Below are positions 34,804 through 42,320 of a stretch of 64,000 nucleotides of DNA, one piece after another. Under the pieces are notes generated by a model. The model saw only the letters and a list, made by a program, of their open reading frames with translations, was not told the origin of the DNA and made no database searches. The DNA comes from JBAYNW01 sp041678605 (lineage in GTDB: Bacteria; Cyanobacteriota; Vampirovibrionia; Gastranaerophilales; Gastranaerophilaceae). Position 1 is the first letter of the stretch, and every line of letters begins with the position of its first letter. The stretch is from positions 9,399 through 73,398 of the forward strand of contig JBAYNW010000008.1 of NCBI GenBank assembly GCA_041678605.1, in the 5' to 3' direction. The translations under genes and the position numbers were made by a program.

Positions 34804-35331
34804 ATGACAATATTCAATGAAAAGACATTATCAGAAACAAAAGTGTTCGACGGAAAATTTATTCAGGTTAGTAAATATGACGTTGAACTTTCTACGGGGA
34901 TAAGAGGTATCAGGGAAGTCGTGCATCACCCCGGCGGGGTCGTCGTGGTGGCGATGAAAGATGAAAAAATTTTAATGGTAAAACAGTACCGCTATCCGAT
35001 AAAACAGGTTTCGCTGGAACTGCCTGCTGGCAGACTTGAGCCAAACGAAGACCCTGAGTTGGCTATAAAAAGAGAACTTGAAGAAGAAACAGGACACACC
35101 GCAAAAACGTGGAAGTCTTTGGGTTATATTTACACGACTCCCGGAATTTGCGACGAAAAATTATATTCGTATTATGCAACAGATTTAGAATTTACAAAAC
35201 AAAATCCCGACGATGGTGAAATTATAGAATATTTCGAGTATAATCTTGATGAGGTCTTTGAAATGGTAAAATCAGGCAAAATCAACGATGCAAAGACTAT
35301 TTGTGCATTAACAAGAGCTTTTAAGATGTAA
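34804..35331 (+). CDS. NUDIX hydrolase, ADP-ribose pyrophosphatase type
   Basis: 175 residues. Nudix box GRLEPNEDPELAIKRELEEETG matches GX5EX7REUXEEXG. The surrounding VKQYRYPIKQVSLELPAG and TPGICDEKLYSYYATDLE are typical of ADP-ribose pyrophosphatase (NudF-like), which hydrolyses ADP-ribose to AMP and ribose-5-phosphate. It follows tmk with a repeat between. Confidence 0.88.
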   Translation: MTIFNEKTLSETKVFDGKFIQVSKYDVELSTGIRGIREVVHHPGGVVVVAMKDEKILMVKQYRYPIKQVSLELPAGRLEPNEDPELAIKRELEEETGHTAKTWKSLGYIYTTPGICDEKLYSYYATDLEFTKQNPDDGEIIEYFEYNLDEVFEMVKSGKINDAKTICALTRAFKM

Positions 35332-35363
35332 AATAACAGCAACATAAATCTTTGAGAAGGTGT

Positions 35364-35771
35364 CTATTTAACCTTTACATCCTTTATCAGGCCACTTATT
35401 TCGTCATACTTATTTGTAAAAAGGTCAGCAACTTTGAGAAAAAATTTTACCCAGCCACCTTTGCCGCTTATCTTTTCTACCGCAATTGTTTCACCTTTAG
35501 AGACGTTATATGCCCTATATCGATAGACATATTCATGTAACCCACCTTCTTTATCGCGTTCAAAGCGAAGAAGCTCGTCAGGATGTGTATCTCTAATCGC
35601 TTTTAACGCTTTTACAATCTTGACACGGTCTTTAATTGTAGTACAAGAGCTTAGTAATTCATCCCGAAAATTATCAGGTGCTATTATCTTCCCCGTAAAA
35701 GTGGTGTTTTTGCATTGATTGTTTTTGTTGTACACATTTGAATAATTCAAATTAGTCGGTGTAAGTCCCAT
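35364..35771 (-). CDS. Hypothetical protein with N-terminal TFTGK motif
   Basis: 135 residues. Asn-rich leader (residues 5-20) then KNTTFTGKII at 21-30, an example of the shared N-terminal motif. The rest is charged and probably globular (DRVKIVKALKAIRDTHPDELLRF; a strand pair around YVYRYRAYNVSKG), with no signal peptide or membrane helix. AGAAAGGA before the ATG. Function unknown. Upstream sequence contains TTACAAATTGTAA-like palindromes. Confidence 0.7.
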   Translation of the reverse strand: MGLTPTNLNYSNVYNKNNQCKNTTFTGKIIAPDNFRDELLSSCTTIKDRVKIVKALKAIRDTHPDELLRFERDKEGGLHEYVYRYRAYNVSKGETIAVEKISGKGGWVKFFLKVADLFTNKYDEISGLIKDVKVK

Positions 35772-35924
35772 AATTATTGCATCCTTTCTCCCTTAAGGGA
35801 AAATACGTAACATGTAACCTAAAACCCGTGAAAATTTTCTTTGTTACTTTCCTGCTATTTTTTTTGAAACATTTACAATTTGTAACACTTGACTTTTTGT
35901 CATTAATATGCGACAATAATTGTT

Positions 35925-36026
35925 ATGATAGATATTAAATACAAAATAGAAATTTATTCGGACATTAAAGGCAAAGAACCATTTGTTCAATGGCTTGAGG
36001 GGTTGGAAAAGAAAATTATAAAATGA
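35925..36026 (+). pseudogene. Truncated RelE/HigB-like toxin (N-terminal 33 residues)
   Basis: ATG start and IKYKIEIYSDIKGKEPFVQW then LEGLEKKIIK and TGA. This matches the N-terminus of the HI1419-type addiction toxin (phage Gp49-like), which is normally about 100 residues. The remaining RNase core is absent. The TGA overlaps the antitoxin ATG as ATGA, so the frame may now act only as a coupled leader for the antitoxin. Confidence 0.75.
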
Positions 36027-36316
36027 GAAAATATGATGAATACTTGATAGAAAGTTTAAAAAACCCTAAAGAAGCTGAGGGTTATTTGAATGCTTCTTTA
36101 GAAGCTTACATGGAAGATAACGATGCTTCCGCTTTGATGTTATCATTAGAACATTTAGCGAGAGCAAAATATTCGATTACTCAAGTTTCTAGGCAGACAG
36201 GAATTCCAAGACAAAATTTATATAAGATTTTTGATAATGAAACAAATCCAAACTTTAACACGGTTTTTACGCTGATTAAATCTTTGGGGTTTAAACTTGT
36301 AGCACGAAATTGTTAA
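36023..36316 (+). CDS. Addiction-module antitoxin, HI1420/HigA-like (orphan)
   Basis: 97 residues. The start KYDEYLIESLKNPKEAEGYLNASLE and the C-terminal HTH (YSITQVSRQTGIPRQNLYKIF) are typical of the family of antidotes lying downstream of Gp49-like toxins. It probably binds DNA and autoregulates. Its cognate toxin gene upstream is reduced to 33 codons. Confidence 0.85.
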   Translation: MRKYDEYLIESLKNPKEAEGYLNASLEAYMEDNDASALMLSLEHLARAKYSITQVSRQTGIPRQNLYKIFDNETNPNFNTVFTLIKSLGFKLVARNC

Positions 36317-36334
36317 TATAATCAGGAAAGCATT

Positions 36335-37144
36335 ATGTCCAAAATCAAACTAATCGCAACAGATATTGACGGAACTATTTTAAAATACAACTTTGAATTC
36401 AATCAGGAGGTTAAGGATTGCATCAGAAAATTAACCAAAGAGGGTGTAAAAGTTGTGCTTGTAACCGGCAGGATGAACGCCGCAACCGATTACATAGCAA
36501 AAGAATTGGGTTTGGAAACTCCGATTGTGTCATATCAGGGCGGGTTAATTAAGCACGGCGAAGAAATTTTGTACGAAAAAAACCTCGACCCGAAATGTGC
36601 AAGGGAAATTATAAAATGGGCGAAGAAAAACAATGTTCACCTTAATTTGTACATGAATGACCAGCTTTACGTTGAAAAAGATGATTCTATAATCCGCCGC
36701 TACACGGGCGAACGTTCCGCGGATTTTATCGTAAAATCTTTTGAAAAAGTCAGGCTAGAGAGAATTAACAAAATGCTTGCGATAAATTTTGAGGACGAAA
36801 ACAAGGTCACAATGTGGAAAGAATACCTCGAAGTTAAATATAACAGCGAAGTTCACGTCGTGAAATCAATGCCTTATTTCTGCGAAATCTGTCACCCGCA
36901 GGCAAAAAAGTCCTGTGCGGTAAATTTTTTGAAAGACTATTACGGGCTTAAAAAGGAAGAAATTTTAACAATCGGCGACCAGAACAACGACATTGAACTT
37001 TTGTCCGCAGGCGGAATAAAGGTCGCAATGGGCAACGCCACAGAAGAATTAAAAAAAGTGGCGGACTATGTGACCGACACGGTCAACAACAACGGATTTG
37101 TCAAGGCCGTAGAAAGGTTCATTTATGACGAAGCAAGATTATAG
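36335..37144 (+). CDS. Cof-type HAD-IIB family hydrolase
   Basis: 269 residues. HAD motif I ATDIDGTIL, motif II VTGR, and motif IV TIGDQNNDIELL with the C2-type cap between. Members (YidA-like) dephosphorylate sugar phosphates or FMN-like cofactors; the substrate is not predictable. It overlaps ispF by 20 bases, so the two are translationally coupled. Confidence 0.88.
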   Translation: MSKIKLIATDIDGTILKYNFEFNQEVKDCIRKLTKEGVKVVLVTGRMNAATDYIAKELGLETPIVSYQGGLIKHGEEILYEKNLDPKCAREIIKWAKKNNVHLNLYMNDQLYVEKDDSIIRRYTGERSADFIVKSFEKVRLERINKMLAINFEDENKVTMWKEYLEVKYNSEVHVVKSMPYFCEICHPQAKKSCAVNFLKDYYGLKKEEILTIGDQNNDIELLSAGGIKVAMGNATEELKKVADYVTDTVNNNGFVKAVERFIYDEARL

Positions 37145-37625
37145 AATAGGAACAGGATACGACATTCACAAATTGGAAGAGGGCCGTGACTTGATTATCG
37201 GCGGGGTAAAAATTCCGCACTTAAAAGGACTTTTAGGACATTCCGATGCAGATGTTTTAATCCACGCGATAATTGACGCCATGCTGGGTGCTTTGGGTCT
37301 GCCTGATATCGGAACGCTTTTTCCTGATGATGACCCTCGGGATAAAAATATTTCAAGTACAATTCTGCTCGAAAAAGCTTACGCTCTTGTCTTAGAAAAA
37401 GGATATGAAATTAACAATATAGATTCAAATATAATCGCTCAAGAGCCTAAAATGATGCCGTACATACCGCAAATGAAAAAAAATCTGGCAAAAACGCTTA
37501 ACGTTGAAGAAGATTCAATTTCAATCAAAGCAAAAACCAACGAAAAAATGGACGCAGTTGGTGAATTGCTTGCGATTGAGGCAAATGGGATTGTTTTATT
37601 GGTTAGAAAAACTACGTCACCCTGA
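37125..37625 (+). CDS. ispF: 2-C-methyl-D-erythritol 2,4-cyclodiphosphate synthase
   Basis: 166 residues. MEP-pathway enzyme. Metal ligands in GTGYDIHKL and GHSDADVLIHAIIDA, with GALGLPDIGTLFPD and KTNEKMDAVG, are intact. Usual IspF ends around the VLLVRK strand. Here the last residues TTSP and the TGA stop come from a family A repeat (37615 on). The active site is unaffected. Confidence 0.95.
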   Translation: MTKQDYRIGTGYDIHKLEEGRDLIIGGVKIPHLKGLLGHSDADVLIHAIIDAMLGALGLPDIGTLFPDDDPRDKNISSTILLEKAYALVLEKGYEINNIDSNIIAQEPKMMPYIPQMKKNLAKTLNVEEDSISIKAKTNEKMDAVGELLAIEANGIVLLVRKTTSP

Positions 37626-37770
37626 ATTTATTTCCGCGGAGATGATTTTGTAAACAAAATCTATCTCCCCGACACTGTTTTCTAAGCTCGTTCCTCGCAA
37701 AGAAAACAAGAGGCAGGGTCGTCGCATAAGCAAACAACCTTGCGATGCTGAATCAAGTTCAGCATGACGT
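37615..37770. repeat. Family A repeat, copy 2, overlapping the ispF stop
   Basis: CGTCACCCTGAATTTATTTCC to TTCAGCATGACGT. Most of it, including CGCGGAGATGATTTTGTAAAC, is nearly identical to copy 1 at 2539. Its CCCTGA gives the ispF stop codon. Confidence 0.9.
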
Positions 37771-37788
37771 TAAAGAAAAGGAGACATT

Positions 37789-38163
37789 ATGAAACTATTA
37801 CATACAATGATAAGAGTAAAAGATATCCAAAAATCGCTTAAATTTTATGAAGAACTACTCGATTTGAAAGTGACTAAAGAAAAACGTTTGGATGATTGTA
37901 ATTTGTATTTTCTTTCGGACAATGAAGGTTACACACAAATTGAATTAACGTATAATGACGAAACACCGGAAAACGGTTATGAAGTCGGAACAGGTTTTGG
38001 CCACTTCGCTTTTGAGGTGAAATCCTTGGAGGAATTCAGCAAAAAATTGCACGGACTCGGTTATGAATATCTGTACGAACCCTTCAGACTCTCGGCTGTC
38101 GGCTCAACAATTGCATTTATAAAAGACCCCGACGGATATGAAATTGAATTGATAGAAGGCTAA
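37789..38163 (+). CDS. gloA: Lactoylglutathione lyase-like (glyoxalase I)
   Basis: 124 residues. Vicinal-oxygen-chelate fold. Metal ligands in LLHTMIRVKD (His), YTQIELTYN (Glu), GFGHFAFEV (His) and YEIELIE (Glu) match GloA. Detoxifies methylglyoxal. AAAAGGAG upstream. A family A repeat separates it from ispF. Confidence 0.9.
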   Translation: MKLLHTMIRVKDIQKSLKFYEELLDLKVTKEKRLDDCNLYFLSDNEGYTQIELTYNDETPENGYEVGTGFGHFAFEVKSLEEFSKKLHGLGYEYLYEPFRLSAVGSTIAFIKDPDGYEIELIEG

Positions 38164-38169
38164 TCGCTG

Positions 38170-38356
38170 CAATGAGGCTGTCTAAAAAGTCCCCTCTTAA
38201 CAACTAGCGTCGTGCCGGAACACGGGTTATCGGCTCCTCGTAGATTGTCCTTAATCCGGCATCACACACGTGAGATCCCGAATAGGGGATGATTTTTTTG
38301 AAGCCGATAATTTATGTTTCGGGATGACGAGGGGGACTTTTTGGACAGCCTCATTG
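38170..38356. mobile_element. MITE with 26-bp terminal inverted repeats
   Basis: Left end CAATGAGGCTGTCTAAAAAG continues TCCCCT. The right end is its complement with few mismatches (ACTTTTTGGACAGCCTCATTG). 187 bp, no ORF. The ends resemble IS1182-type termini, so a non-autonomous derivative is likely. The interior has smaller palindromes, including CGTCATCCC-type sequence and ATCGGCT repeats. It lies between convergent gloA and pgi. Confidence 0.85.
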
Positions 38357-38372
38357 ATTGTTAAAATCTTAT

Positions 38373-39749
38373 TTATTGCCCGAGATTTTTCTTCACTTCT
38401 TTTTTGTATATTTCAACATTTGGCTGCAACACTTCAGGTAGGGCCTTGTCGGCAGAAGTTATCCCACCGGCTTTTTGCCTTAGCATGTTCCCCGTGTAAA
38501 GAGTTTCAAAGTGCTTAAGTTCAATGAATCTTGCAACAGATTCAGGCGACAAATCCTTTAACTCGATTTTTGATACGGGGTGTTGAGCTTCATAGGCTTT
38601 CATTGCACCTGAAAGAAGTGCGGTTGTTGCTTTATCTTGAGGTTTTACATAAATAAAGGTGTAGAAAGAATCTTTGTTGTTTGGATCCAAATCAGATTCT
38701 GCATTGTAGTGCAAGTATCCGGGTCCGATATTAGTATCGGTAGAAATTTGGGATTTCAAAGATTCATTTTTCATTTGTTTTTCCCAAAGGGTAGAGCCTG
38801 CGAAAGCATCTCCGAAATATTCAATAAAGTGTTTGTTATTGCCCTGAGTTTTCGCTTCAGTGTTAAATGCCGCAAGCTTTAGGGCTTCATTTTTATTAAT
38901 GTCGGGATTTAAAAATTCTTTTTGTGCCGAAAGTGAAGTTTTAAGCATTTTTGCCGTATCTTCTTTGCTTACGCCGGCATAAGCCATTGTGAACAAAGTA
39001 GGGTCATCAAAGATGGAAAATCTTCCACCGACATCGTCGTGGACAAGCCCTGACAATTTGATGTCGCCCTTGTCTACGATTTGCCGTAACTTGCTTTTTT
39101 CACTCGACTGGTCAGTCATTGCGATAAATCTATCGGAAACATCCTGTTTGCCTAATTTTTCTTGCAATAACTTTCTGGCACTTTCGTAAGCTACCGTTGT
39201 TTCAAGCGTTCCGCCGGATTTTGATACTACGAGAAATTTTGTTTTGTTCAAATCGAGTCCGTCTGTGAAGTGTTTAAAACTTTGGGGGTCGATTCCTGAA
39301 TAGAAATGAACGTTTGAATCTTTGCCGAGCATTTTAATCATGGCTTCTGTTGTATGGCGGGAACCGCCTATTCCTAAGACGGCTATATCCGTGAACCCGC
39401 CTTGTTTAGCCTGATTTGCCAAATCATATATTTTATCTAAGTTTTCAAGTTGATTTTTTGGCAAAACCCCTATCCAATTAAGAAACTGCCCCGGTTTTCC
39501 GGCTCTTGATGCGATATCATCAACCGCCTTTTGTCCTAAATCTTTATATGATTGCAAATTGGTCGGGCCAATTTTGACAATTACATCTTTGTTTTTATTG
39601 ATAATTATTCCCTGATAAGCAGCAGAAAGCAAATTGCTGTCACTTACAGGCTTTGCCTGCCCCGCAGCCGTTTCTTGCACAGGTGCCTGTTTCACCGTCG
39701 GGACCGAATTAACCGGCGGTACTTGAATTGAATTGTGTAGACTAATCAT
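38373..39749 (-). CDS. pgi: Glucose-6-phosphate isomerase with N-terminal low-complexity extension
   Basis: 458 residues from an ATG with AGGAGG upstream. Catalyses glucose-6-P/fructose-6-P exchange. VLGIGGSRHTTEAM, VVSKSGGTLETT (sugar-phosphate SIS motif), GGRFSIFDDPT and the C-terminal QPNVEIYKKEVKK match PGI. The first 45 residues are a Pro/Val/Gln/Ala-rich segment not found in usual PGI. It recalls the polar leaders of the motif proteins but lacks the Phe-Gly motif. Confidence 0.88.
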   Translation of the reverse strand: MISLHNSIQVPPVNSVPTVKQAPVQETAAGQAKPVSDSNLLSAAYQGIIINKNKDVIVKIGPTNLQSYKDLGQKAVDDIASRAGKPGQFLNWIGVLPKNQLENLDKIYDLANQAKQGGFTDIAVLGIGGSRHTTEAMIKMLGKDSNVHFYSGIDPQSFKHFTDGLDLNKTKFLVVSKSGGTLETTVAYESARKLLQEKLGKQDVSDRFIAMTDQSSEKSKLRQIVDKGDIKLSGLVHDDVGGRFSIFDDPTLFTMAYAGVSKEDTAKMLKTSLSAQKEFLNPDINKNEALKLAAFNTEAKTQGNNKHFIEYFGDAFAGSTLWEKQMKNESLKSQISTDTNIGPGYLHYNAESDLDPNNKDSFYTFIYVKPQDKATTALLSGAMKAYEAQHPVSKIELKDLSPESVARFIELKHFETLYTGNMLRQKAGGITSADKALPEVLQPNVEIYKKEVKKNLGQ

Positions 39750-39853
39750 TTTTCCTCCTTTTACCATCTTTATTAGTCTAATACTTAGTAATTCAAATTT
39801 CAAGCCTGAATTGAAAAAGGTTGATTAATTGTAATTTTTTTGTATATAATGAA

Positions 39854-39976
39854 GATGCGGAATTATTCCCGTTTACGTCACCCTGAATTTATTTCAGGGT
39901 CGCAAAGTCGCTCGCTGATGCGATGCTGAAGCAAGTTCAGCATGACGTGAGTCGTTTTTTGGAATAATTCCGCATC
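39854..39976. mobile_element. Composite repeat: family A core in perfect 16-bp terminal inverted repeats
   Basis: GATGCGGAATTATTCC (39854-39869) and its exact complement (39961-39976) enclose a short family A unit (39875-39948). The right half, from GCAAGTTCAGCATGACG to the end, is identical to 2671-2719. 123 bp, no ORF, so it looks like a MITE. It lies in the divergent pgi-rex gap, 43 bp before the rex ATG. Confidence 0.85.
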
Positions 39977-40019
39977 CTCAATAGGGAAAATAATCACAAT
40001 TAATTGGTTGAAGGATTAA

Positions 40020-40646
40020 ATGAATAATAAGGATAAGAAAAAGTTTTCGGATAAGGTCATAAACAGATTAACGCTGTATCACTGCATTTTGACGGATTAT
40101 ATTTTGAAAAATGTTGAATTTATTTCAAGCCCGCAGATTGCAAGTCTGCTTAAGATTGACGATTCGCAGGTGAGAAAAGACATAAGCTTGCTCAACAATG
40201 TCGGAAAATGCCGTGTGGGATACATTGCCAGAGATTTAAAATTAAACATAGAAAAAACTCTCGGGTTTGAAAACCCAAAAGATGCTTTTATTATCGGGGC
40301 AGGAAATCTAGGTTCCGCACTTGCAAAATACAGTAATTTTTCAAATTACGGACTGAATGTTCTGGCTCTTTTTGATAACGATACTTTAAAGGTCGGAACG
40401 AAAGTCAATAAAAAAGAGATTTTTCATATCTCAAGACTGCCCGATTTGGCGGAAAAACTCTCCGTTGAAATCGCAATTTTAACCGTTCCGAGAGAATATG
40501 CACAAAGTACCGCAAATTTTTTGGCCCAATCCAATATTAAATACATTTGGAATTTTACCCCGACGGTTTTATCCGTGCCAAAAGATGTTCAAGTCTGGAA
40601 CGAAAATCTGATGGGAAATTTTTTGCAGTTCACTTACAGGAAATAA
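40020..40646 (+). CDS. rex: Redox-sensing transcriptional repressor Rex
   Basis: 208 residues. N-terminal winged helix (ISSPQIASLLKIDDSQVRKDIS) and Rossmann domain (FIIGAGNLGSALAKY). Rex binds DNA when NAD+ is high and releases it with NADH, controlling fermentation genes. Full length. GAAGGA 5 bp before the ATG. The promoter may lie in or next to the upstream MITE. Confidence 0.93.
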   Translation: MNNKDKKKFSDKVINRLTLYHCILTDYILKNVEFISSPQIASLLKIDDSQVRKDISLLNNVGKCRVGYIARDLKLNIEKTLGFENPKDAFIIGAGNLGSALAKYSNFSNYGLNVLALFDNDTLKVGTKVNKKEIFHISRLPDLAEKLSVEIAILTVPREYAQSTANFLAQSNIKYIWNFTPTVLSVPKDVQVWNENLMGNFLQFTYRK

Positions 40647-40648
40647 AT

Positions 40649-40688
40649 AAAAAGGCCGCCGAAGGTTAAAACTTTCAGTGGTCTTTTT
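40649..40688. terminator. Terminator shared by rex and the convergent small gene
   Basis: AAAAAGGCC and GGTCTTTTT form the outer stem (one G-T pair) with an inner GAAGG/CTTTC part. Confidence 0.7.
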
Positions 40689-40705
40689 AAATCTTTTGCT
40701 TATTA

Positions 40706-40891
40706 TTATTGTTTAACTAATGCACTAAATATGCTGCCAAAAATTTGACCGGTCTTAGAATCGCCAAAGATAGAGTTTAATGGATTTGAATTTGTGTCTC
40801 CTGTTTCTTTGGTTTTGTCTGCTGCTTTGTCTTTGCCGCCGCCTAAAAGACCGCTTACTAAATTTAGTGCTATAGGTATAAATGCTCCCAT
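40706..40891 (-). CDS. Small hypothetical protein, Gly/hydrophobic N-terminus
   Basis: 61 residues with AGGAGAAA upstream. An N-terminal hydrophobic segment (FIPIALNLVSGLLGGG), a charged Lys/Asp/Thr linker (KDKAADKTKETGD) and a second hydrophobic end (IFGSIFSALVKQ). No homologue recognised. Its 80-bp promoter region is duplicated in front of the next small gene. The amphipathic ends would fit membrane association, which is inference. Confidence 0.65.
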   Translation of the reverse strand: MGAFIPIALNLVSGLLGGGKDKAADKTKETGDTNSNPLNSIFGDSKTGQIFGSIFSALVKQ

Positions 40892-40917
40892 GGTTTTTCT
40901 CCTTTTTCTTAATTAGT

Positions 40918-40997
40918 ACATCGTGTTATATATTAATTAAGTATTTTTTATATACTTTATTGACGAAAACGCCCGCTTTTGTTACATAAATTAACAT
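40918..40997 (-). repeat. Duplicated upstream region, copy 1
   Basis: 80 bp upstream of the 61-residue gene, matching 41272-41352 with the best conservation in the gene-proximal 44 bp (4 differences). It contains GTTATATATTAA, TAAGTATT and a distal TTTGTTACA. Confidence 0.85.
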
Positions 40998-41009
40998 GCC
41001 AAAATGCAA

Positions 41010-41041
41010 TAAAAAAGCACCCGTTTTTTGGTGCCTTTTTA
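41010..41041 (-). terminator. Terminator of the 62-residue gene
   Basis: On the minus strand AAAAAGGCACC, loop, GGGTGCTTTTTT. It lies 18 bp after the stop. Confidence 0.85.
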
Positions 41042-41058
41042 CTAATCATAATTTTGAG

Positions 41059-41247
41059 TTATGCATTAATTCCTTTGTTTGCAGATGATCCGGAACCGCT
41101 TAATAATGATTGCAGCTGTTCACTCACTGCCTGTTTAATCTTCTCATTAATTTGCGAGTCGTTGCCCTGTGTTTGCTGACTGGATGAGGATTGGCCAACT
41201 CCTAAAAGATTTGTAACCCCGCTTGTCAGGTTAGATAAAAAATCCAT
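41059..41247 (-). CDS. Small hypothetical protein, Gln/Ser-rich
   Basis: 62 residues; GGGAGAG before the ATG. The start MDFLSNLTSGVTNLLGVGQ resembles the NLVSGLLGGG part of the neighbouring 61-residue protein. Then a Ser/Gln linker (SSSSQQTQ) and a helix (KIKQAVSEQLQSLLSG). Likely a diverged tandem paralogue, as the upstream regions are also duplicated. Function unknown. Confidence 0.65.
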   Translation of the reverse strand: MDFLSNLTSGVTNLLGVGQSSSSQQTQGNDSQINEKIKQAVSEQLQSLLSGSGSSANKGINA

Positions 41248-41271
41248 GATGCTCTCCCTTTTTTTGGTAAC

Positions 41272-41352
41272 TACATTGTGTTATATATTAACTAAGTATT
41301 CTTTATATATTTTATTGTCCAAAACAGCTTCATTTTGTTACAATTATTAACA
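41272..41352 (-). repeat. Duplicated upstream region, copy 2
   Basis: 81 bp upstream of the 62-residue gene, similar to 40918-40997, with the same order of GTTATATATTAA, TAAGTATT and TTTTGTTACA blocks. Confidence 0.85.
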
Positions 41353-41399
41353 CCCTCGAGTGCAAACCGTGTAGTATAATTTTAAATAAGGGGTGGGCT

Positions 41400-42212
41400 T
41401 TGAAAGACTTTTTTAAAAATAAAAAACTGGGCATTGTGTATAATCCGATAGTAAAAAATTCATCGGAGGCTTTGCTGTCTTTGGAGAGCCTGCTCAACTC
41501 AAAAGACCTGCATTTTGAAAACTTCACGATTGATTCAATGAGGGGCGAAGTCGATTTTGTTTTTGTAATCGGCGGAGACGGAACTTTGCTAAAGGCTGCA
41601 CGGTTTTATTCGAAAAAATTTACGCCCGTTTTTGGCATTAACCTTGGGCGTTTAGGCTTTTTGTCACAGACAAAGGAAAGCGAACTTTCGCAATCAATAG
41701 AGAAAATATTGAGCGGAAAATATAAAATAGAAGACCGCCTGATGTTAATATCTAACGATGGGGTTCTTGCTTTGAACGATTTTGTCATAAAAGGTTCCTC
41801 CGCATCAAGAACTTCACGTTTCTATTTAAGCATTGACGGTAAATTTGTTTGTGATTATATGGCGGATGGGCTGATTGTATCGACTCCAACAGGTTCTACA
41901 GCTTACGGGCTCTCAGCCGGCGGACCTATTTTATCTCCGAGCCTGAATGCTATTGTAATTGTTCCGATTTGCCCGCATACACTGACGGCAAGGCCTCTGG
42001 TTATCCCTGCAGATGAAAAAATTACCATCTCGACCTGTGATAGTTGTGCGAGTTTCGTTGTGGTTGCGGATGGACAGGATGCCTTCAATGTGAATTCAAA
42101 AATTGAAATTGAAAAATCAAAATTCAACGCAAAGCTTGCTCTTTTGGACGACAATGAATTTTATTCGGTGTTGAGAAACAAACTGCACTGGGGCATGGCA
42201 CCGAAGGGGTGA
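41400..42212 (+). CDS. nadK: NAD kinase
   Basis: 270 residues with a TTG start and AAGGGGTGGGC just upstream. Phosphorylates NAD+ to NADP+. IGGDGTLLKAAR and GINLGRLGFL are the nucleotide motifs, followed by LNDFVIKG and STPTGSTAYGLSAGGPI. A TATAAT box lies at 41375-41380. It precedes recN, separated by a family A repeat. Confidence 0.95.
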   Translation: MKDFFKNKKLGIVYNPIVKNSSEALLSLESLLNSKDLHFENFTIDSMRGEVDFVFVIGGDGTLLKAARFYSKKFTPVFGINLGRLGFLSQTKESELSQSIEKILSGKYKIEDRLMLISNDGVLALNDFVIKGSSASRTSRFYLSIDGKFVCDYMADGLIVSTPTGSTAYGLSAGGPILSPSLNAIVIVPICPHTLTARPLVIPADEKITISTCDSCASFVVVADGQDAFNVNSKIEIEKSKFNAKLALLDDNEFYSVLRNKLHWGMAPKG

Positions 42213-42225
42213 AAAAACGCACCAA

Positions 42226-42300
42226 ACGTCATCCTGAATTTATTTCAAGATCGCAAAAGCGAACGACCATGCGATGCTGAAACCAGTTCAGCATGACGTA
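42226..42300. repeat. Family A repeat, short copy 4
   Basis: ACGTCATCCTGAATTTATTTC to GTTCAGCATGACGT, 75 bp, between nadK and recN. Confidence 0.85.
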
Positions 42301-42320
42301 ATAGCGAAGGTAAAAGGAAA

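Noticed and set aside
38170..38356. Complete insertion sequence
   Set aside because: No transposase frame lies within or next to the inverted repeats; only a MITE can be supported.
41400..41402. nadK frame possibly truncated because it lacks an ATG
   Set aside because: The TTG has a good ribosome binding site and the protein begins at the normal family position.
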